Source of the DNA: Puniceicoccales bacterium
GTDB taxonomy: Bacteria > Verrucomicrobiota > Verrucomicrobiia > Opitutales > UBA953
DNA: 61,777 nt
Direction of reading: 5' to 3'
NCBI GenBank assembly: GCA_031256995.1
Contig: JAIRPL010000030.1
Location: 1-61,777 of the forward strand
A model generated the notes under the pieces. The model saw only the letters and a list, made by a program, of their open reading frames with translations. It was not told the DNA's origin and searched no databases. The stretch's first letter is position 1, and each line of letters starts with the position of its first letter. Positions 8,646 to 17,459 of the stretch are shown here, one piece after another. The translations under genes and the position numbers were made by a program.

Positions 8646-9453
8646 TGTCCTCAAACAAGGGAAGCGTGTAGCGCAGATAGGCCTCGGTGCCAGCAAGATT
8701 GACCAGCGACGGCGGGTCGGAGGAAATCTCGCGAAGCGGAAACGGCTCCTTTGGTTCAAGGAAGACCATGCGGCGCCCGACGGCGGCAAGCAGGGCGTGC
8801 CCGGCGGCGACGTCCCAGACCTTTCCCCGGCAGCCAAAACTCCCATCGAAAACACCAAGCGCATTGTAGGCGTAATGCAGGGCCGAGGTGCCCAGGCAGC
8901 GCGCCGTGGAGTGCCGCAACAACGGGGCCAGGCGGGTGAGATACCTGTCGCCAAGCGGAAAATGCATGGTGACAAAGGCATTGGAATCAAGCGTGTCCGG
9001 CTGCGGCGGGGGCGGCACCGCCACGCCATCGACAAACAACCCCCGCCCCGGCCCGCCCTCGACAAGGCGGCGAAGCAGGTGGTCGTAAGTCCAGCCGTAA
9101 ACCGGGAAACCGCCATCAAGCAAGGCGAGCAGGATGCCGCACATCGGGAGGCCGGCGGCATAATTGTTCGTGCCGTCAATGGGATCCAGCACCCAGCAAA
9201 AACGCCTGTCCAAGGGACGCGGCGGCGAGCCTTTTTCCGGAAGCTCCTCCTCGGAGACAAGGTCGTCGCCGGGGAACGCCTTCGCAAGCGCGGCCGTGGT
9301 GGCGCGCGAAAGGGCGACATCCGCATCGGTGACGCGGGTTTTATCAGCCTTCCAACGACTTTCGACCTTGCCAAGATTCTCCGCGAAGTAGTCCACCGCC
9401 TGCCGGACGACACATCCGGCGCGGGCAATGCGATTTGCTTGTTCGTTGGGCAT
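8632..9453 (-). CDS. inositol monophosphatase family protein
   Basis: A protein of 273 residues of the IMPase/FBPase superfamily, a Mg-dependent phosphomonoesterase. Seen are the acidic motif SEEELP, the hallmark LDPIDGTNNY (metal ligands), and a C-terminal WDVAAGHALLAAVG motif. The substrate cannot be told from sequence (inositol phosphate, PAP or a sugar phosphate). A second, more HisN-like family member lies at 32.0 kb. The gene is divergent from the MoeB-like gene 144 bases away and overlaps ligA at its 3' end. Confidence 0.85.
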   Translation of the reverse strand: MPNEQANRIARAGCVVRQAVDYFAENLGKVESRWKADKTRVTDADVALSRATTAALAKAFPGDDLVSEEELPEKGSPPRPLDRRFCWVLDPIDGTNNYAAGLPMCGILLALLDGGFPVYGWTYDHLLRRLVEGGPGRGLFVDGVAVPPPPQPDTLDSNAFVTMHFPLGDRYLTRLAPLLRHSTARCLGTSALHYAYNALGVFDGSFGCRGKVWDVAAGHALLAAVGRRMVFLEPKEPFPLREISSDPPSLVNLAGTEAYLRYTLPLFEDNASG

Positions 9454-9597
9454 TGGGGAACAAACTTGTAAAAGCCCTCCTGCGGCGGCAAGAGCAATGG
9501 CGATTGCGGGAAGGCATGGCGGAGGGGGCGGACGCCCCGCCAGGCCCGGTCCGGGAAACTTGCGGAAACCGGCATCCGTCCACTACGGTTCCGCGCA

Positions 9598-10755
9598 ATG
9601 CTTTCTGACGAGGACCTGCGACGCTATTCCCGCCAATTCCGCCTGCCGCAACTGGGCATTGAAGGACAGGAACGCCTGCGCGACTCACGCGCGCTCCTGC
9701 TCGGCCTGGGGGGGCTTGGCTCCCCGGCGGCGCTTTATCTTGCCGCCGCGGGCGTCGGGACACTCGGGCTTGCCGAGTATGACACGGTCGAGATCCACAA
9801 TCTTCAGCGCCAGGTGCTTTTCCGCGAATCCGACGCCGGCAACCCCAAACTCGAGGCCGCCAAGGCAGCCCTGCTCGCGCTCAATTCCCGGATCCACTGC
9901 CGCGCGCACCCGGGGGGGCTGACGCCCCGGAATGCCATCACGCTCTTCCGCGAATACGACATCGTGCTCGACGGCTCGGACAACTTCGCGACGCGCTACC
10001 TCGCAAACGACGCCGCGCACCTCGCCGGGCGCCCGCTCATCCACGCCAGCGTCTCCCAATTCCGGGCGCAATTGACCGTGTTCGACACCGCGCGCGGCGG
10101 CCCATGCCTGCGCTGCCTGTTTCCCGGGATGCCATCGCCGGAATCAGCCCCCCCCTGCGGCGAGGCCGGCGTGCTGGGCGCGCTCTGCGGCGTGGCCGGC
10201 TCGTGGATGGCGGCGGAAGCCGTGAAAATCCTCGCCGGATTCGGCAAACCGCTGCGCGGACGCCTCCTCCTGCTTGACCTGCTGGAAGGAGGCGCGCGCG
10301 CCATCCGCCTCGGGCGGACACCGGACTGCGCGCTCTGCGGCAAAAACCCGACGATCCACGAAATCCTTCCCGAAAACTACGCACGGGGCGCCTGCGCGCA
10401 CCCCGCGGCCCGCGAGGCAGCCCAGGACACAGGCCCCGGGGATGAGATCGATGCCGGCGAGGCGATGCTCCGCGCCGCCAGCGCCACACCCCCGTTCATC
10501 ATCGACGTCCGCGAGCCGGACGAGCTGCCCTTGGGGAGCATCCCCGGCTGCGTCAACATCCCCCTTTCATTGCTATCCGCGCGGGCAGGCATCCTTCCCA
10601 GTGACTGCGACATCCTGGTTGTCTGCCAGTCCGGAATGCGCTCGCAGCGCGCCGTGCGCATCCTTCGCGAGCACGGTTTCGCCCGTGCCTGGAGCATCCG
10701 CGGCGGCATGAACGCCTGGAAGACGCGCACGGGAAAACCTCCCCAAACACACTGA
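9598..10755 (+). CDS. MoeB/ThiF-type adenylyltransferase with C-terminal rhodanese domain
   Basis: A protein of 385 residues. The N-terminal E1-like domain (about 1-250) has the ATP loop LLGLGGLGSP, the Arg-finger stretch NLQRQVLF, and two zinc-binding CxxC pairs (CLRC and CALC). The C-terminal rhodanese domain (about 285-380) carries the persulfide-forming Cys in VVCQSGMRS. MoeZ/MoeBR proteins adenylate and thiocarboxylate the C-terminus of ThiS/MoaD-like sulfur carriers for molybdopterin, thiamin or cysteine synthesis; the exact partner is not encoded here. It is divergent from the phosphatase gene and followed by an unrelated repeat protein. Confidence 0.88.
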   Translation: MLSDEDLRRYSRQFRLPQLGIEGQERLRDSRALLLGLGGLGSPAALYLAAAGVGTLGLAEYDTVEIHNLQRQVLFRESDAGNPKLEAAKAALLALNSRIHCRAHPGGLTPRNAITLFREYDIVLDGSDNFATRYLANDAAHLAGRPLIHASVSQFRAQLTVFDTARGGPCLRCLFPGMPSPESAPPCGEAGVLGALCGVAGSWMAAEAVKILAGFGKPLRGRLLLLDLLEGGARAIRLGRTPDCALCGKNPTIHEILPENYARGACAHPAAREAAQDTGPGDEIDAGEAMLRAASATPPFIIDVREPDELPLGSIPGCVNIPLSLLSARAGILPSDCDILVVCQSGMRSQRAVRILREHGFARAWSIRGGMNAWKTRTGKPPQTH

Positions 10756-10852
10756 GAGGCGGGCAAAGGCGTGCGCGCCGCGCTCGTTCCAGCGGGAAAT
10801 GCCCGCAAAAACGAGTTTCCAATTTCCAGCCCCGCGGCAAACTGCCCAAGGA

Positions 10853-13234
10853 ATGACAAGGATTCGAGGAATGAAAGCGGGGATGTCCGGCCGGATCCGG
10901 CGTCCGGCGGTGTGGCTTGCGCTTTGGCTCGCATGCTCGACCGGGGTTTTCGCCGAGGTCACGGTGCCGGAAGACATCCAGCCAATGCGCCTTTTCCTGC
11001 CCGGGACCGCCGTGCCGCCGGGCGCATCACGCCCCTCCATCCTGCCGCCAAGGGATGCCGCCGCGCAGGCGCTGGACCGTGCCCCGACGCCCGCGAAAAG
11101 GCAGACACTGGCCGCGCACATGATGCGGAACGACCCTGCGCTCGCGGGGCCGCTTGTCACGGCATTGCTGCAACGTGGGGAAATTGTCTCGGAAGCCCTC
11201 GCCGCCGTGGCGCTGAAACTCCCCCCGGACGCGCAGCTCGCCGCCGTCAACGCCCACGCCACCTTTCCCGAGATGTGCGGCGGGCCGTTCCTGCGCGCAG
11301 CCGCCACAGGCCCGGAGGAGGCCGTCGCCATCGCCGCGATCTCCCTGCTCTGCGGGCGGCACAACATAAAGAACAACGCCACGCTCGAAACGCTGACAAA
11401 CGTGCTCGCATCCGGAAAGCGCACACGGATCTCCGCCGTGCTGGACCACTTTGTGAGCGACTCGGAATTCGCGCGAATGCCGCACTGGAACGACACCGGG
11501 GATGAGCTGACAAACGACAAATTCGGCGCGGGAACCGGCGGCGGGTCCGTGCTTTCCGGCCTCTCCTCGCCCGATTTCCAGCCAGAGCGCCGCCGCGTCT
11601 CCGCCCACATACCCGCCTCGCAATGGCCCAGCGTCAACGCCGTCCTGCGCTTCCTTGGCATGCTGGAGCTTCTCGCCAGAAGCGGGGACGTGCTGCCCAA
11701 GGCCGAGAAAAATCGCGCCTACGAGATCGTCCTTTCCGAAAGCGCCAGCGCGGAGCTTCCAAAGGCCACGGAACGCCTCCTGGAGTCGGGGGAGGCCGTC
11801 GGCTGGGAGGGCGTCCACCTCGCCCAGACTGTCGCGTTGCGCTACCCGGAGGAATCCCGGCTCCTTGAGCTTGTCCTGGTGGCGGTCTCGCGCGGCATCT
11901 GCCATTTTGAGCCGGAATTGCTGCCCCGTCTCGCCCCCTTTCTCGTGCGCGACGGCGGCGGCCAGCGCACGCGGACCATCGCGCGCCCGGCACGGCGCCT
12001 CGTGGCTTCCACCTCCCCGGAAAACCGCCTCCTCGGCCTCATGTTCATCGCCTCGCACGGCGCGCCGGCGGACATCGCCCTGCTGCGAGACCCCGGCGCC
12101 AGCGGCGGCCCTTCCCTGCTGCGCTCGCCCATGGAACTCGAGCGCCGCGCGGCGGCCCACGCATTCTCGCGCCTGGCCCCGGAGCTGTTCCTGCTCAACG
12201 CCGAGGAAATCGCCGCGGATCCCTCGCCTGGCGTGCGTTCCACGCTTGCCTACGCGTTTCACACGACAGGCTACCGCTGGGAGCACCAGCCTTCCGAAAA
12301 AGTGCGCATCGCCGAGTGGGTGCCCCGGCGGCCGGCCGTCCTGCCGGCGGCGCGTTTCGGGAAATTGCTGGAGAAACTTTCCGCCGACCCCGTGCCGGAG
12401 GTGCGCCAGGCCGCCCGCATGGCCCTCCTCCAGCACGGGCTTCTTCCCGCCTCGGACAAGCTCGCGGATCTCGCCTCGCCGCCGGGGGACGCCCTCGCCT
12501 CGGCCCGCCTCTACCGGGGCGCCGCGGAGGCGGTCGCGGCCGGCTTCAGCGTGCCGGATGCGATCAAGCCGTTCCTGCTTCCGGACGCGGCCGTGAAGGC
12601 CGCTTCGGAGCGACGCCCCCCGTTTCCCGTGCTGGCCATATTCGGCCCCCCGCAGGGGCCGCAAGCCCTGGCGCTGGATGACGCGGTGGCCGCCTTTCGC
12701 AAAGCCTCGCCGGACGCGCGCGCCGTCCGCTTTTACAATGGCACGGAGGTGGCCGCACGGGTCCGCCAGTCCCTCAACCGCCTCTACGATGGCGCCGCGC
12801 AGGCGGAGGAAAGCCCTGTCTCCGTTTTCAGCTCCGGGGCATGGACGGCGTCGAATTCAGCGCCCGATTTCGCCTTGTTGCAGGAGCTTGCATCGCTGGG
12901 CATCGCGCCGGGGACGCCGCGCCGGCTGGAGGGGATTCTTCTTGGCTTCGCCCCCGCGCAGAAAAACGCGCCCAGCATGGATGACGACAGCGTCGGAAAA
13001 CCCTCGCTGTTCCCTGACATTGAGCGCCAGCGCGCGCTTCTGGAGCACAACATCGAAATCGAAAGCAAGATGGAGGAGGAGGAATGGTGGTCGGACGGGC
13101 TTGTTTTCTTCTACACGCTCCTCGGCTCCGCGGTGACCCTGGCGTTGTTTTTCACGGCGTCATACTTCGCGTATCAGTGGTACAAGAGGCGCCCGGACGC
13201 CATTGAGGAAAAACGTCTTGCCGCGCGGAAGTAG
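10853..13234 (+). CDS. exported HEAT-like repeat protein with C-terminal membrane anchor
   Basis: Not recognised as a characterised family. The chosen ATG (10853; alternatives 10799 and 10871) is followed by a basic segment and a hydrophobic signal sequence ending in VFAEV. The body, about 700 residues, is Ala/Leu/Arg-rich helical sequence with HEAT-like units such as PEVRQAARMALLQHG. Near the C-terminus a hydrophobic segment (WSDGLVFFYTLLGSAVTLALFF) is followed by a basic tail, so the protein should be anchored in the inner membrane with most of it in the periplasm. It probably acts as a scaffold. The gene stands 97 bases after the MoeB-like gene and is convergent with fmt. Confidence 0.6.
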   Translation: MTRIRGMKAGMSGRIRRPAVWLALWLACSTGVFAEVTVPEDIQPMRLFLPGTAVPPGASRPSILPPRDAAAQALDRAPTPAKRQTLAAHMMRNDPALAGPLVTALLQRGEIVSEALAAVALKLPPDAQLAAVNAHATFPEMCGGPFLRAAATGPEEAVAIAAISLLCGRHNIKNNATLETLTNVLASGKRTRISAVLDHFVSDSEFARMPHWNDTGDELTNDKFGAGTGGGSVLSGLSSPDFQPERRRVSAHIPASQWPSVNAVLRFLGMLELLARSGDVLPKAEKNRAYEIVLSESASAELPKATERLLESGEAVGWEGVHLAQTVALRYPEESRLLELVLVAVSRGICHFEPELLPRLAPFLVRDGGGQRTRTIARPARRLVASTSPENRLLGLMFIASHGAPADIALLRDPGASGGPSLLRSPMELERRAAAHAFSRLAPELFLLNAEEIAADPSPGVRSTLAYAFHTTGYRWEHQPSEKVRIAEWVPRRPAVLPAARFGKLLEKLSADPVPEVRQAARMALLQHGLLPASDKLADLASPPGDALASARLYRGAAEAVAAGFSVPDAIKPFLLPDAAVKAASERRPPFPVLAIFGPPQGPQALALDDAVAAFRKASPDARAVRFYNGTEVAARVRQSLNRLYDGAAQAEESPVSVFSSGAWTASNSAPDFALLQELASLGIAPGTPRRLEGILLGFAPAQKNAPSMDDDSVGKPSLFPDIERQRALLEHNIEIESKMEEEEWWSDGLVFFYTLLGSAVTLALFFTASYFAYQWYKRRPDAIEEKRLAARK

Positions 13235-13263
13235 GAGCGCGCCGGCACGCGGGCGGGAAATGC

Positions 13264-14337
13264 CTACGAACGGCGCCCGAAAAGCGCCGGCATGGCACGG
13301 GATGGGAAACGGTGGCCCGCCCGTATCGGGAAGCCCAAAAGGAACTGCGCCGCCGGAAGCATTTTCCCGCCAGGACGTTGCAGCTGCAAAACGCGCAACA
13401 CCCCCCTGCCGGTGGCGATGCGCAAACCATCCGAAAAGGCCCCGCCGGAGGCCATCGGCACGTCGGGAAGGACCGTGCCGGGCGCGGCGGCCGAATCTTC
13501 GCACGCGTTTGCGCGGACACCGTGCATCGCATCCGTCGCGCCCGGAACGCGCCACATGTCCGGCGATTCCGCCACTGCGGACCCGATTTTCAAGACCGTT
13601 CCCTCATCCCACGGGAGGACCACGCCAGGCCAGGGCTGCAGGGCGCGGACACGTGCCGCGATCTCCCGCGCGGGTGCCGTGAAATCAATCCCCGAATCCT
13701 CGCGGGTGATTTTTCGCGCATAGGTGGCCTGCGCCTCGTCCTGCGGCCCCCCCGCGACAGCACGGGAGGCGATGCCCGGCAAGGTACGTCGAAGCAGCGG
13801 AATGCAGGCGGCGGCGATTTTCTCACGCAAGGACGCCCGTGTCTCATCCGGCAAAAGCTCCACCCTCTCGGCATCCACCACAGGCCCGGCGTCCAATTTC
13901 GCCACAACACGCTGCAAACAAACCCCCGTTTGGGAAAGCCCCGCCGTGATCGCGGCCTCAATGGGAGAGGCACCCCGGAATTGCGGCAACAGCGAGGCAT
14001 GGAGATTGAACACGCCCAGCGGCGGGCCATTCAGCAAATCGGGCTTAAGAATGCATCCATAAGCCATCACAAGGGCCGCGTCACATCCATGCTCGCGCAA
14101 GGAAAACGTGACTTCAGGCCCGGGCCTCTCAGGCTGCAAAAACAAGATGCCACGCTCCCGCGCCCAGCGCACCACGGCATTGGCGCGCACCTCGCGACCG
14201 CGTCCGGAAGGCCGGTCCGGCTGGCTGACCACGAGCGGAATTTCACAACGGAAACCACCGCGCTCACTCTCCGCAAGGATGGCATCAAGCGCGGGCAAGG
14301 CGATTTCGTCCGAGCCAAAAAACGCGAATCTCAACAT
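13264..14337 (-). CDS. fmt: methionyl-tRNA formyltransferase
   Basis: Formylates initiator Met-tRNA using 10-formyl-THF. A protein of 357 residues from ATG 14337 (MLRFAFFGSDEIALPAL), the family's N-terminal Rossmann strand. Catalytic segment: NLHASLLPQFRGASPIEAAI, with the conserved Asn, His and SLLP loop, and an Asp-containing strand TGVCLQRVVAKLDAGPV. The C-terminal tRNA-binding domain contains ALQPWPGVVL and is about 40 residues longer than usual. The usual partner def is absent; the gene stands alone between a convergent repeat protein and the remains of an insertion element. fhs, which makes 10-formyl-THF, is elsewhere in this window. Confidence 0.92.
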   Translation of the reverse strand: MLRFAFFGSDEIALPALDAILAESERGGFRCEIPLVVSQPDRPSGRGREVRANAVVRWARERGILFLQPERPGPEVTFSLREHGCDAALVMAYGCILKPDLLNGPPLGVFNLHASLLPQFRGASPIEAAITAGLSQTGVCLQRVVAKLDAGPVVDAERVELLPDETRASLREKIAAACIPLLRRTLPGIASRAVAGGPQDEAQATYARKITREDSGIDFTAPAREIAARVRALQPWPGVVLPWDEGTVLKIGSAVAESPDMWRVPGATDAMHGVRANACEDSAAAPGTVLPDVPMASGGAFSDGLRIATGRGVLRVLQLQRPGGKMLPAAQFLLGFPIRAGHRFPSRAMPALFGRRS

Positions 14338-14489
14338 TGAGGGACAGTCAAATGAAGGTTTCACGCCCAAACAAGCGCCTAACCACGGCCCCCCATGCCC
14401 GCGTGACAGATAATTCCAAAAGCCCAAATCCGAAACAAGCACCTCCCGGAAACAAAAAAACGTCGCCAACCAGCAAATTCAGAAAACTC

Positions 14490-15014
14490 CCCGCGCCGCG
14501 TCGCGCAAAACGGCAAGGAGGGGAATTTTTATGACAAGAACCGGCGGGCAGGCGGACAAGAGCCACGACACCTGCGCGAACACAGCCCTTGTCCGCGATC
14601 AGGCATCCGGCGGGAAGGTCTTTGATCAACGCCCCAGCCTACGTGTAATCCGCAATGGGACCCGCCATGACAAGGACGCGGACCGGCTTTCCGTGCGCAG
14701 CCGCACCCGGTTGTGTTTTCCGTTGAGCCTCCCTTTTGCGCGCCCCATCGCCCGGCTGTCGCCCTTGGTCCCAGCCACGTGCGCGTGCGCTTTCACGTGA
14801 CTGCTCTCGATGCCGCCAGCGGCGCCAAGGAGGCGTCCGGTCATCGATTGGGTCGGGCTGGCGGCGAGTTTGCGGGCGTGGTCGCCAAAGACTTTCTTGA
14901 TGATGAGGGTCTCAAATCTGTCGTCGAAGGCCTTGGAAATGCCGTGCGCGTTGATGCAGTCGACCCCACCGGCGGCGTTCCGGCATTGCTCACGTTTCGA
15001 GTATTGGAGTCCGT
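14490..15014 (-). mobile_element. decayed IS5-family-like transposase fragment
   Basis: On the minus strand the reading (with frame changes) gives [38 protein letters not shown], then in another frame [19 protein letters not shown], an in-frame TAG, and [18 protein letters not shown]. This is the usual order of IS5-group DDE transposases. The first catalytic Asp reads Glu (IES), there is a frameshift near 14705 and a stop near 14640, and both termini are missing, so it is inactive. Clear terminal inverted repeats were not found. Its upstream edge lies where the alkA frame becomes readable. Confidence 0.7.
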
Positions 15015-15016
15015 AG

Positions 15017-15841
15017 CGGGCGGCGATCCGCATCGGCGCCGGCGGCGCACCGGCGTTGCTCACGATGCGGTTCGAGGACGGCAGCCGCGTGCGCGTGACG
15101 TGTTCGCGCGGCCCGGCGCGCGAGGCGTACGTGGTCGTCGCGCGGGTGCTTGGCCTGTCGCAGGACGCCGCCGCGTTTGCACGGCTGGCGCGGCGGCGTG
15201 GGCTGGTCAGGGGGCGCGAGGGGCTGCGGCTGGTGCAGACGGTGTCCGTTTTCGACGGGCTGGCATGGGCCATCATCGGGCAGTGGATCAACCTGCCCTT
15301 TGCCCTCCAGCTCCGCCAGCGCCTCACGCTGCACGCGGGCGGGCCGGCGGGGGACGGACTCGTCGCGCCGCCGGCGCCCGCGACGGTGGCGGCGCTGGAG
15401 CCGGAGGCGTTGCGTTTGGAAGTCCTCCCCGATTTCGGCGGCCTCGAAGCGACGGTGGCGGCGCTGGAGCCGGAGACGTTGCGGGCGTTGAAATTTTCGC
15501 GGCAAAAGGCGAACCACCTCATCAACGCCGCGCGGCTCGTCGTTTCCGGGCGGCTCGATCTGGAGGGGTTGCGCGCGATGTCGGCGACGCGGGCGGAACG
15601 CGTCCTGACGGCGGTGCGCGGGCTTGGGCCGTGGCCGGTCAAGCACCTCATGATGCGCGCGCCCGGTTTCGCCGATTGCGTGCCCTGCGGCGACACCGGC
15701 CTGGCGGGCGGATTGCAACGGTTGATGAAGCTTGGGCAACGTCCCGGCATGGACGCGCGGCGGCGGCTGATGCGTGTGTTTTCACCCCATCGCAGCCTGG
15801 CCACCGCGCATTTGCGGCAGATGAAACAAACCGTTTCCTGA
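15017..15841 (+). pseudogene. alkA: 5'-truncated 3-methyladenine DNA glycosylase (AlkA type)
   Basis: The readable frame starts just after an in-frame TAG at 15014-15016. It encodes the end of the AlkA N-terminal domain ([14 protein letters not shown]), the HhH-GPD helices ([21 protein letters not shown]), the hairpin [12 protein letters not shown], and the catalytic Asp in [10 protein letters not shown], then the typical RSLATAHL tail. About 50-80 N-terminal residues are missing, apparently removed by the transposase fragment. The catalytic core is intact, so a shortened product from TTG 15056 or ATG 15065 is possible. It is followed by the 17-bp repeat array and ogt, so it was probably part of an alkylation-repair operon. 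Confidence 0.75.
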
Positions 15842-16103
15842 ATGCATCCGTTTCCTGAACACACCCGTCTTCCGAATGCATCCGCCTCCTGAACACATCC
15901 GTTTTCCGAACATATCCATTTCCTAAACGTATCCGTTTTCCGAATGCATCCGCCTCCTCAACGTATCCGTTTTCCGAATGCATCCTTTCCCTGAACATAG
16001 CCGTCTTCTGAATACATCCGTTCCCTGAACACACCCGTCTTCCGAATACATCCGCCTCCTCAACATATCCGTTTTCCGAGCACATCCGTTTTCCGAGCAC
16101 ATC
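15841..16103. repeat. array of fifteen 17-bp tandem repeats between alkA and ogt
   Basis: Fifteen consecutive 17-base units fill 15841-16095, followed by a partial unit that ends at the ogt ATG. A further imperfect unit (15824-15840) overlaps the last codons of alkA. The consensus is near AAYRCATCCGTTTTCCG: the ATCCG..TTCC part is conserved, while positions 3-5 and the last base vary. Many junctions contain TGA. Because 17 is not a multiple of three, the frame rotates, and on the minus strand this yields a spurious periodic peptide. There are no evenly sized spacers, so it is not a CRISPR array. No Shine-Dalgarno sequence precedes ogt. Confidence 0.9.
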
Positions 16104-16667
16104 ATGAGCCAGCATATATATTACGACACCTTTCCCGCGCCGATGACCGGCGGTTTTTCCGTCGCGGTTGACGCGGACGGCAACGTGGTCGCGACGGCCT
16201 TTGGCGGCGATCCCGCGCGGCTCCGCGAGCGGCTCGGCACCGGCGGACCCGGCCCCCTGGGGCGCGCTGGCGCGGCGCGGGACGCCGTCGTGCTCGTGCA
16301 CGATCCGGGGCGCGCGGGCGCGGCTCGTTCGCAAATCGAGGAGTATTTCGCCGGCGCGCGCCGCGAGTTCGACCTGCCGCTCAAGCCGTCGGGCACGCCC
16401 TGCCAGCTCCGCGTCTGGGAGGCGCTGCGCGCGATCCCGTTTGGCGGGACGCGCAGCTACGGCGGGCTGGCGCGGGCGCTGGGTTCCTCGGCGCGCGCGG
16501 TGGGCCGGGCGAACGGGGCGAACCCGATCGCGCTGATCGTGCCCTGCCACCGCGTGATCGGCGCCGACGGCTCGCTGACAGGCTTCGCCTTCGGCACGGA
16601 AACCAAGCGCAGACTGCTCGCCCACGAAGGCGTGGAGCCGTGGGCGTCGCAGCCGGCGCAGGGCTGA
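16104..16667 (+). CDS. ogt: methylated-DNA--protein-cysteine S-methyltransferase
   Basis: A protein of 187 residues that removes O6-alkyl groups from guanine in a suicide reaction. The N-terminal ribonuclease-H-like domain is followed by the C-terminal domain with GTPCQLRVWEALRAIPFG, the helix-turn-helix SYGGLARALGSSARAVGRANGANPIALI, the active-site PCHRVIG (alkyl-accepting Cys) and GSLTGFAFGTETKRRLL. Length is normal. The start ATG directly abuts the last 17-bp repeat. It is downstream of the alkA remnant in the same direction, suggesting a former common transcript. Confidence 0.93.
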   Translation: MSQHIYYDTFPAPMTGGFSVAVDADGNVVATAFGGDPARLRERLGTGGPGPLGRAGAARDAVVLVHDPGRAGAARSQIEEYFAGARREFDLPLKPSGTPCQLRVWEALRAIPFGGTRSYGGLARALGSSARAVGRANGANPIALIVPCHRVIGADGSLTGFAFGTETKRRLLAHEGVEPWASQPAQG

Positions 16668-16798
16668 CCATGCCCCCAAACGCCCCCCCAAAAAAACCGC
16701 CTTCACCGCCGCCGCGAATCCGGCCGCTTTTTTCAATTAGCAGGATCACACGGTGGAGGCGGCATAAGAGCGTATGCGCCGCCGTATTTGTCCCGTTA

Positions 16799-17323
16799 TT
16801 ACAAAATTATCAAATTCTCACTGTAAAGAGACGGCAGGAAATTCTGGCGAAGACGGAATTTTGTGCCGTGGTTGTGTCCGGTTCTCGCGTCAAAATCCAC
16901 CAAAACATTTCCGGTTCGGATGCCCTCCAGAAAACGGCTGAAATCAAACCCGCGCAGCCGCTGTATTTTGCTGTAACGAAAGTATTCCCTTCCACCACGC
17001 TTTTCCTTCCTCACATCCGCCTGAACATAAAAACAATTGTGCAGTTTGGTTCCTGATGTGTGCTCAAGATCGGAAAATCCCCAATAAGGCTGTGGATTCA
17101 GATCGTTCAATCCGGCGTTGATCTCAACCTGTCGCAACCAGTTCTGGTGACGATCCGACACACTGCGGTGATCAAATGATATATGCACCCGCTCGGTGTC
17201 TATTTTCACCATGAATCCTCGGTCACTTGGCGAGCAACCATGTATGGTTTGCCGAAAACTCCTCTCATCATTCGGATATTTCCGTCCCGCCTCCTGATGC
17301 TGCCAGCCGTATAACGGGAGCAC
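16799..17323 (-). pseudogene. C-terminal part of an MvaI/BcnI-like restriction endonuclease
   Basis: The 174 residues from a GTG at 17323 read GWQHQEAGRKYPNDERSFRQTI, LNPQPYWGFSDLEH, LHNCFYVQADV and VDFDARTGHNHGTKFRLRQN. This resembles the C-terminal half of MvaI/BcnI-type endonucleases, which cut CCNGG-type sites. The 'LHNCFYVQADV..' and 'DFDARTGHNHGTKFR' blocks are the basis of the call; it is not profile-tested. Full proteins are about 240 residues or more. The frame continues upstream to about 17460, but that part is GC-rich, low-complexity and unlike a nuclease, so the N-terminus has been lost near 17320. No cognate cytosine methyltransferase is visible. Confidence 0.55.
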
Positions 17324-17388
17324 CTTTCTGCTGCGGCGGAAATGAGCGCGGGCGGAGGCGAGTCCGCTGCAGCGCGTGGCGCCGATTT

Positions 17389-17447
17389 CCTGGGGAAACC
17401 AGGTTTTCCAGGGCCAAATCAGGGACAGAAAAAATGGTGAACCCAGG
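17389..17447. other. cluster of four CCWGG sites
   Basis: CCTGG at 17389-17393 and CCAGG at 17399-17403, 17408-17412 and 17443-17447. The first two form a small inverted repeat with a 5-base loop. CCWGG is the target of MvaI, the family proposed for the adjacent truncated gene. In GC-rich DNA some clustering is expected by chance. Confidence 0.35.
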
Positions 17448-17459
17448 CTTCGGTGTTTT

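Noticed and set aside
14626-15864. A 412-residue minus-strand frame covering the transposase relic and alkA
   Set aside because: Only the part below about 15014 resembles a transposase; the rest is antisense to the alkA fragment.
15648-16736. A 362-residue minus-strand open frame across the 17-bp repeats and ogt
   Set aside because: It is the shadow of ogt plus the periodic translation of the repeat array; it has no family features and the plus-strand genes explain the region.
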